Shown here: in pieces, positions 58,012 through 64,000 of the stretch | How positions within the stretch are numbered: position 1 is the first letter of the stretch | Layout: the number at the start of each line of letters is the position of its first letter | Source: Reticulitermes lucifugus | Taxonomy: Eukaryota; Arthropoda; Insecta; Blattodea; Rhinotermitidae | DNA length: 64,000 nucleotides | Assembly (NCBI GenBank): GCA_026260175.1 | Contig: JAKCWW010000105.1 | Location: 62,001-126,000 of the forward strand | Direction of reading: 5' to 3' | Notes under the pieces: generated by a model | Database searches by the model: none | What the model saw: only the letters and a program-made list of their open reading frames with translations | What the model was told of the DNA's origin: nothing | Program-made: the position numbers and the translations under genes

Positions 58012-58115
58012 CTGGAGGTGAAAGTAGGCGTATAGCTCCGATTATGCTGACCCTCGGCACTGGATAGGATAGATAGTCGGCTGCGCGTCCGTGAAAATAC
58101 CGTCAGTACTCATTG
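58012..58115 (-). mobile_element. SINE (family X), copy 5, fragment
   Basis: Minus strand: CAATGAGTACTGACGGTATT, GCGCAGCCGACTATC, CCAGTGCCGAGGGTCAGC, GGAGCTATACGCCTACTTTC, ACCTCC. This is the TGAGTACC...TGCCGA...AGCTATACCTCCA part of the family body. Confidence 0.45.
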
Positions 58116-59030
58116 AACAAACAAATGGATGGGCAGTATAGGGCGTAGCCGGGCTGTCGGCTCCTCTTAAATCTATTAACCAATTTTAAAATTCCATTCT
58201 TTAGTAACCTTTCTTTATATATTACTTGCCATCGGCCTTCGGTTTTTTAAGGCAGTTTGCTTAAAGCAAGCGTGTTTATTCTGTCTTGGTTACAGTTACT
58301 GCAGTAAGTGTCCTTTGTCCCTGCATCACACTTATTACCTAAATGGTGCGATTTGAAACTCTGGTGTCCACTTAGCTGCATAAAACTTGCCTGCTATATT
58401 GGATGTAGAGCATCAATAATCGTTTTCATAAAGGTTGGTCTGTGAGTCCTCTTCTGATTCCCTTCGGTCTGCTTTACAACTTTACAACTGGTTTTTCTAA
58501 GATTATTTCCAATATTCCCCTCCCACATCATGTCACAAAATGTCTCTTGTTTTGCGATCATCTGGCCAAAATGTTTTTGTTCACTTAGAATTTCCCATGC
58601 TTGCTTCATGTCTTGCTCATCTAATCCTTCTTAGTTTACTCCTTTTAATACATTACGATGTTCCTCTTTGTGTACTTTTGTTCAATCCTACATCACTTCA
58701 TCATTTTTAGATAAAATATTTTCCTCGGCAGTTGAGTCTCGCGTTCAATTTGCATTCTTTCTTTACTGTGAGTGTTTCAATTTTTACAGTTTCTGTGCTT
58801 TAACCTAACTTTTTATAGCGCATTGCTAATTGTCTGCAGCATCCTGTTTGCTGAACTCGGCGATTGGTGTATAGCATCTTTGTTTGTTCCGCTTGGTTTT
58901 TGCAATACAAACGGGTTCTTTTCATCGCTGTGGGTACATTAGTGGACTTAGGAAAAGGCCAAAGATTTTAATGACCACTGTGTTGAAACGTCTGTCTCCA
59001 TAACAACCAGCGACTAAGAAACAATTTACC
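58116..59030. other. unassigned
   Basis: A 71-codon minus frame (58394-58609, KQAWEILSEQKHFGQMIAKQ) reads like a short charged peptide but is unrecognised. Confidence 0.35.
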
Positions 59031-59070
59031 CTGAAGATAGAGACAGTAAGTGCTTCCGAATTTCTGGCTG
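59031..59070 (+). other. hammerhead-like motif, weak
   Basis: CTGAAGATAGAGACAGTAAG, then TGCTTCCGAATTTCTGG. The leading core is intact, the stem is poor, and GAAAC is reduced to GAATT. Confidence 0.2.
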
Positions 59071-62000
59071 TACCCTAAATATCTACACAGTCCTATAGCC
59101 CCAAACACGAAACACAGTAATTATGTCCCGCCGTAAGAACCTGATATCTTCTATAACATGAAACTTACCAGTTGAAAAAATATCAAATTTCTAGGAACAC
59201 TTCATAAAATTATCTAGATCGAGAAGGGTGTGCCACACATTGTGTCGCGTCCAGTAACCAAGTGTTTCTAGTGTTCCTGGCAACACATGGATCATTTTAT
59301 TAGACTTTCCTCTCGAAAAGCCAACGATATGCATAATTTGCTTAGCCTGTTTGCTGTAACCATAACAGCGGTTTATTGTCTGTTCAAGACAAAAGGAGCA
59401 TGAGGAAGAGAGGATAAAGTGATTGTGCCAAATCAGCACACCACGAGGACTTACTAGAAAACGGGTGTAAAGGTCCTAGTATTCTTGACCTCGAAACTCT
59501 TCTAAAGTTTTGTATGTCCTGTAATTATTTTGTTTGGATCTTAACTTATCGTCATTTGTGTTTTTTGAGAGATGGGAAGCTCAGAATACATCTTGTTAAA
59601 TTTACTTGTAGTAATTTTTAATGGAACTATGTGGACGTGTGTTAGTCATTATGATAATTACACAACGTTGATTTAAAGTGTAAAAGTAAGATTCGTTGTG
59701 TCATGTAGCACATAATTAAAACTCTCTTAAAGTACGAGTACGTATATTAAAATACTTGAACATGTCAGGATAAGGATAGAGCACGTCACACCAAATCTTC
59801 AAAGCAAATCATGTTTGTTTTTCCTTGTTCATAGTACTGAGCGATATCGTTATTTCTTTCCACTATTGAGTAAATGTAGAATTGCCTTTTGGGTTCCTTT
59901 TATAATCCGTGCTTCTTGTTAGATGTGTGCAGGTCGTAGTGCTCATGTATACGTTGTCTTACACGAGCAAATTACGTGTATTTTCGGCCGACTAGGAGGG
60001 GGGTATCACTATTGCGTGGCTGGTCCTAATCTCTTTTTTCTTTCTGAGATCGCCATTATTTCAGTATTGGTGCTTTGTCACATTTTAGAATAATTTATTA
60101 AATCAAGATTTTTTGCAACAGTTTTCCATTTCAGTTATATCCACTTTACACATTCAGGGAAAATATGGGTTGTAATCAAAACATCGTATAAGAATTTAAA
60201 ATTATGCTTGCCAAGAATTACAAAAGTCATGAAAAGAGAAAATCATCAATACTTATAAACCATTTAGCTTTATAATTGAAAGCGACTGGACCACAGGCTT
60301 GTGTAATTTATAAGGATGATGCCTGCCCGGTAGGAGGTAATGGGAATTTCTAAACAAGACCCCATGTTTCATTAGTTGCATGTCACATAGACTTCCTAAT
60401 TGATTCCTTGCTAATGACGACAAGGGGGTTTTATTGAAAGGGTGGGATGTTGTCTGAGTTTTCACAGCATGAGCGCCACGTGCCGAACTGCTATATGAGC
60501 AGGAATTTCAGCTTCTCCTTCTCGGCCCCCCTTTTTCAGTATTTTCGTTCCCTTTTATTGAAAAATGGGTTCCATGCTGTGATGCTCACCATGTGGTAAC
60601 AAACAGAGGGAAGGCAAAGAACTGCCGCCCTACAAGGTATGTTCAGAATTAGTATTTAACGAGTTGATTGGATAATCACTACATGAAACTCATCAAACCA
60701 ACTAATCTAGGTGGCTAAGTGTTGAAACCTGAGTATTGCAACGACGTTAGGCTGTAAAAGTTAATACTGTTTTCTGTCTAAGAACTGTAAGGGAAAATAT
60801 AAAGTTTTTCCAAAGTGATTATTTTAAATTAAATTATGCCATATAAAATACGTTACACATTTTGACTTTTTAAATGTCACATTTAATGTGCAGGTAACAA
60901 ACCTTGCATAAACAGTGAAAGGTGCTCATCTTAAGGAATATGTGGAACGATAAGAAGAACATAAAGACAAGACATGTGGAGTCAGAGATGAAATATTCTA
61001 AACTTAGATCAATTCCTGCTCTTTATGTGGAAGTGAAAATTGGATTACGGTTAATGTGGGCCTAAATGTTATTGAAACAGATAAATATGAATTTAATTTT
61101 TAAAAAGGGTCAAGCTACAGAACGAGACAAAATTATTTAAGAACATGTACGGTAAAACTGAATTTATATTCAGTTAATTCAAGGAGAGATGGTCACAAAA
61201 TGTAATGCCCGACCACCTTAAAAGAACTAATGACAAACTGACAAACTCGTTCGTCAGTACGAACCAAAAGTATCCGGAGAAATACAACAACCACGTAAAA
61301 TATGACTTTCAATTCGAAAAAGACTTCATTCTAATTCATTGTTTATCAATCTTTCTTTCACCGTTCTGCAAAGCGTTGTTCGAATCTTTATAATGCGTTT
61401 ACCACTTAAAACCATAAAAGTTTTATTAAAATTAAACGTATGCTTACTGTTGTGCAGTTGTCCGTATGTTGTACTTGGGGTGTACCTAAACCCATAAAGA
61501 TTTTTAAAAGTGTTGAGCAATTTCTGACGTTAATTCTGCCTTTAGGGGCTTTTGTGACTGATATTTCGTCACATATTCCAGGGAATAAGGAATAAGGAAA
61601 ATCAGCATGCCAAGTGTCGAACCGTGGAAGCTGTAAAATAAGTAATCAGACAACAGACGTATTTCGGGTTAAAATAAAATAAAAGTAGGCCTACATAATT
61701 CATAAACACTAATACCTCAATTCTGCTGGTGATAACACCAACCCTAATACAGTTAGATACGCATCATATGATCGTAGGAATCGATTAATCTCGCAGGTGG
61801 CCACTTCATGCTCGTCTTTTGTCTCTTTCATAACAGTGCCACAGAGTGACAAATCAAGTAACCAAATCTGTTTCCATTATCGATTTTTACTCGTAGGCCA
61901 TCCTTCAAGGTCAGAAGAAACAGACTGCCATGTTCATAATGCAGTTCTGAAGTTGTGTGCTGTGTGTCCGTTTCAGTTATAATTAAATATATTTTGTATG

Positions 62001-63593
62001 AAATGAAGTGTGTTGTATAAAGTAAGCACAGTACCACGCATTGTTATCGTGTAGGTCTGTGCTGAATATGTTTCGTGTGCCGAAGTGTTTGCTAATATTT
62101 AGTGAATATAAGTTAAGTGCGGTAACCCATGTATGTGTATACGTGCGCCCACGCGTGTGTGTGGTGAACTTCACGGTGGAAGTAACATGAGTGCAAGGTC
62201 AGTGTTTATGCTAAGTTTAGCTGATCTTTATTATACAGATGTGTTATTTCAGACCACGTAAAAGCTTTCTAAACAGTAGCACACAGCCACGTGTGTTAAA
62301 TGTTAATAGGTCTGTTCACTTTCTTACGTACTCCTACCTAATACAAGAAAAGTATGCCAGTTGGGATGCGTAGGAATACAGAAATGTTTTCTGTTAGTCC
62401 TGCTTCCCGGACATGTATTGGAGTATCTGTTCTCTCTGCAGGCATGTGGAAAAAGATTGTGGAATTTTGCGTATTTCTAGTATGCTTACCTGAATATAGA
62501 ACAGGTTTTTTGTGATATAAAATATATATATCTAGATTTTTCAGCAGGACAGGTGTAGATACCCATTTTATATATATGCTTGGTACACAAAAGCCTTACG
62601 CACAGTAAACTAATAAGTTACAAGCTAAGGGCATTTTACATGTCTGATATGCAGTAGGCCTCTTTCACGGCCACATTTAATGTGGATACAAAATATTTGA
62701 TAATCTACATTAACGCCATTGAATGTACACAGCATAACTGACAAAATGATCTACTTTTCATAATTATAACACTTGTATAACGTTAAAAGAATCAAATGAA
62801 TAAAATGCAACTTAGTACAGTGCGTAACAAATATGTATAATAATAATTATTTTGATTGTCCAAACATGATACATTAATTTTCATAGGAATTTTAGGTTGG
62901 TACCTTAAGAAACATATTTTTTAGCTCCTGACTGGAATGTAGTTTATCAGTTTATGGGCTGGAATATTGTTCTCATATTTACAGTCACGTTACAATATGC
63001 ATTGACCAATCATCAAAATCCGTACCATTACTGTATCCGTCACCATTGCCTTCACCGTCACCACATAATCACCACACCATCATAATCAGCACTGTATTGT
63101 AAATTAACGGTTCACGTGACATGTTCAGCATCCAGAATGAAAACACTAGCGAAAACATCATGTTCTAATGGCTTTCTAATAGCACGGTAAGCCTATAAAC
63201 GCTTTGTATCATACTGCTTAGAACGTTTGTGGGTATAAGCTCAACTGTTGTTTACATAACATATAATATGTCTAAAATAAATATATTTTACAAGCATTGA
63301 AGAGAGATAATAAGGTAATTTATTTACCTAAGGCGTTTGGGAATAGGAAACGTGTCCGGCCATTATGGGAAGCACCAATTTTGATAGCGAATTAAAAATG
63401 TCCTGTTTGTGGCCCGCAGTGACGATGAAAACCTCGAGTTATGGAACTTTATTTCTCTAAAGTTTGATTTGCAAACATTTTGTAACTCCGTACACGGTGC
63501 GCAAAATCTGGCTGTCATTAGTTTTTAGACTTTAAACGTCTGCAGCGAAATGTTTTGATGTTGAGGAAGACAAGACTTCAGCCTTAGGCTGAT
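59071..63593. other. unassigned, AT-rich
   Basis: Four and a half kilobases without a recognisable gene or repeat. Open frames do not exceed 82 codons (59191-59439, minus) and most overlap others. A TATATATA-rich patch lies at 62520-62580. Confidence 0.4.
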
Positions 63594-64000
63594 TTTATAA
63601 ACCGTTTGTTTTCCTGTAGACGCTATAAGCCGTTTGTTTTCCTGTAGACGCTATAAACCGTCTCTTTCCATCTGGCAATTTAACGCATTTTATAAACCGT
63701 TTGTTTTCCTGTAGACGCTATAAGNNNNNNNNNNNNNNNNNNNNNNNNNNNNNNNNNNNNNNNNNNNNNNNNNNNNNNNNNNNNNNNNNNNNNNNNNNNN
63801 NNNNNNNNNNNNNNNNNNNNNNNNNNNNNNNNNNNNNNNNNNNNNNNNNNNNNNNNNNNCGTCTCTTTCCATCTGGCAATTTAACGCATTTTATAAACCG
63901 TTTGTTTTCCTGTAGACGCTATAAGACGTCTCTTTCCATCTGGCAATTTAACACATTTTATAAACCGTTTGTTTTCCTGTAGACGCTATAAGCCGTCTCT
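63594..64000 (+). repeat. 67-bp minisatellite, continuing beyond the window
   Basis: The unit CGTCTCTTTCCATCTGGCAA, TTTAACGCATTTTATAAACC, GTTTGTTTTCCTGTAGACGC, TATAAGC starts at 63659, (63726 and 63793 hidden in the gap), 63860, 63927 and 63994. Before 63659 a shorter sub-unit (CCGTTTGTTTTCCTGTAGAC, GCTATAA) occurs twice at the array edge. Units differ by very few bases. No open frame crosses it on biological grounds. Confidence 0.95.
63725..63859. other. assembly gap, 135 N
   Basis: The gap replaces the last base of one unit and exactly two further 67-bp units. Repeat phase is unchanged on the far side. Confidence 1.

Noticed and set aside
1-64000. Endogenous viral or LTR-retrotransposon copies, bacterial operons, CRISPR arrays
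   Set aside because: I saw no LTR pair, primer-binding site, gag/pol motif, viral domain or operon-like gene packing.

Overview
This window looks like intergenic or intronic DNA from a large, repeat-rich arthropod genome. I find no intact protein-coding gene and no complete RNA gene. The repeat content suggests a polyneopteran insect, most likely a cockroach or termite. That placement rests on my recall of the repeat families: tRNA-headed SINEs, two kinds of decayed LINE, a Tigger-like transposase tail, and palindromic elements carrying the motif CGAAACGTCGG. No search was run. Open frames are short and scattered on both strands. The only long ones (535-594 codons) are artefacts of a TATG/TGTA microsatellite that lacks stop codons.

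Layout. 1-22 kb: a palindromic element (414-645), a SINE (2590), RTE-like LINE tail (6279-6527), Tigger C-terminal pseudogene (8180-8660), a second palindromic element (9454-9704), and LINE-2 relics at about 4.0, 9.8, 12.9, 14.4, 16.3, 19.1, 20.1 and 21.7 kb. One of these (20051-20158) contains a 36-bp in-frame triplication. 22.6-24.3 kb: a complex TATG microsatellite with higher-order units of about 149 and 173 bp, containing one isolated N and a 150-N gap. 24-34 kb: sparse, with LINE-2 relics at 27.7, 30.6, 32.0 and 33.2 kb and a SINE at 28.5 kb. 34-42 kb: SINE, palindromic element (35714-35938), a second palindromic element truncated on one side (38963-39120), tRNA-type SINE (39225-39475), LINE-2 relics, an RTE-like LINE relic (41125-41575) and a mariner-like C-terminus (41930-42148). 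42-59 kb: mostly unassigned DNA with a long inverted repeat (49331-49461), SINEs at 54.4-54.8, 56.1 and 58.0 kb, and a weak candidate exon at 53.3 kb. 63.6-64 kb: a 67-bp minisatellite running off the window, interrupted by a 135-N gap.

Nothing here works together as a pathway. The unifying theme is mobile-element decay. LINE-2 is represented only by pieces of its 3' end (17 pieces), as expected if copies are made by 5'-truncating target-primed reverse transcription.

The most interesting signal is a recurring hairpin motif, CTGAWGAY-GG(stem)CC-GAAACRT, which resembles the hammerhead ribozyme core and the known hammerheads of Penelope-like retroelements. It occurs both inside the palindromic elements and as isolated copies. 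Every copy departs from a canonical hammerhead, so activity is not claimed. A second useful observation is that both N gaps keep the phase of the repeat they interrupt, which bears on assembly quality.
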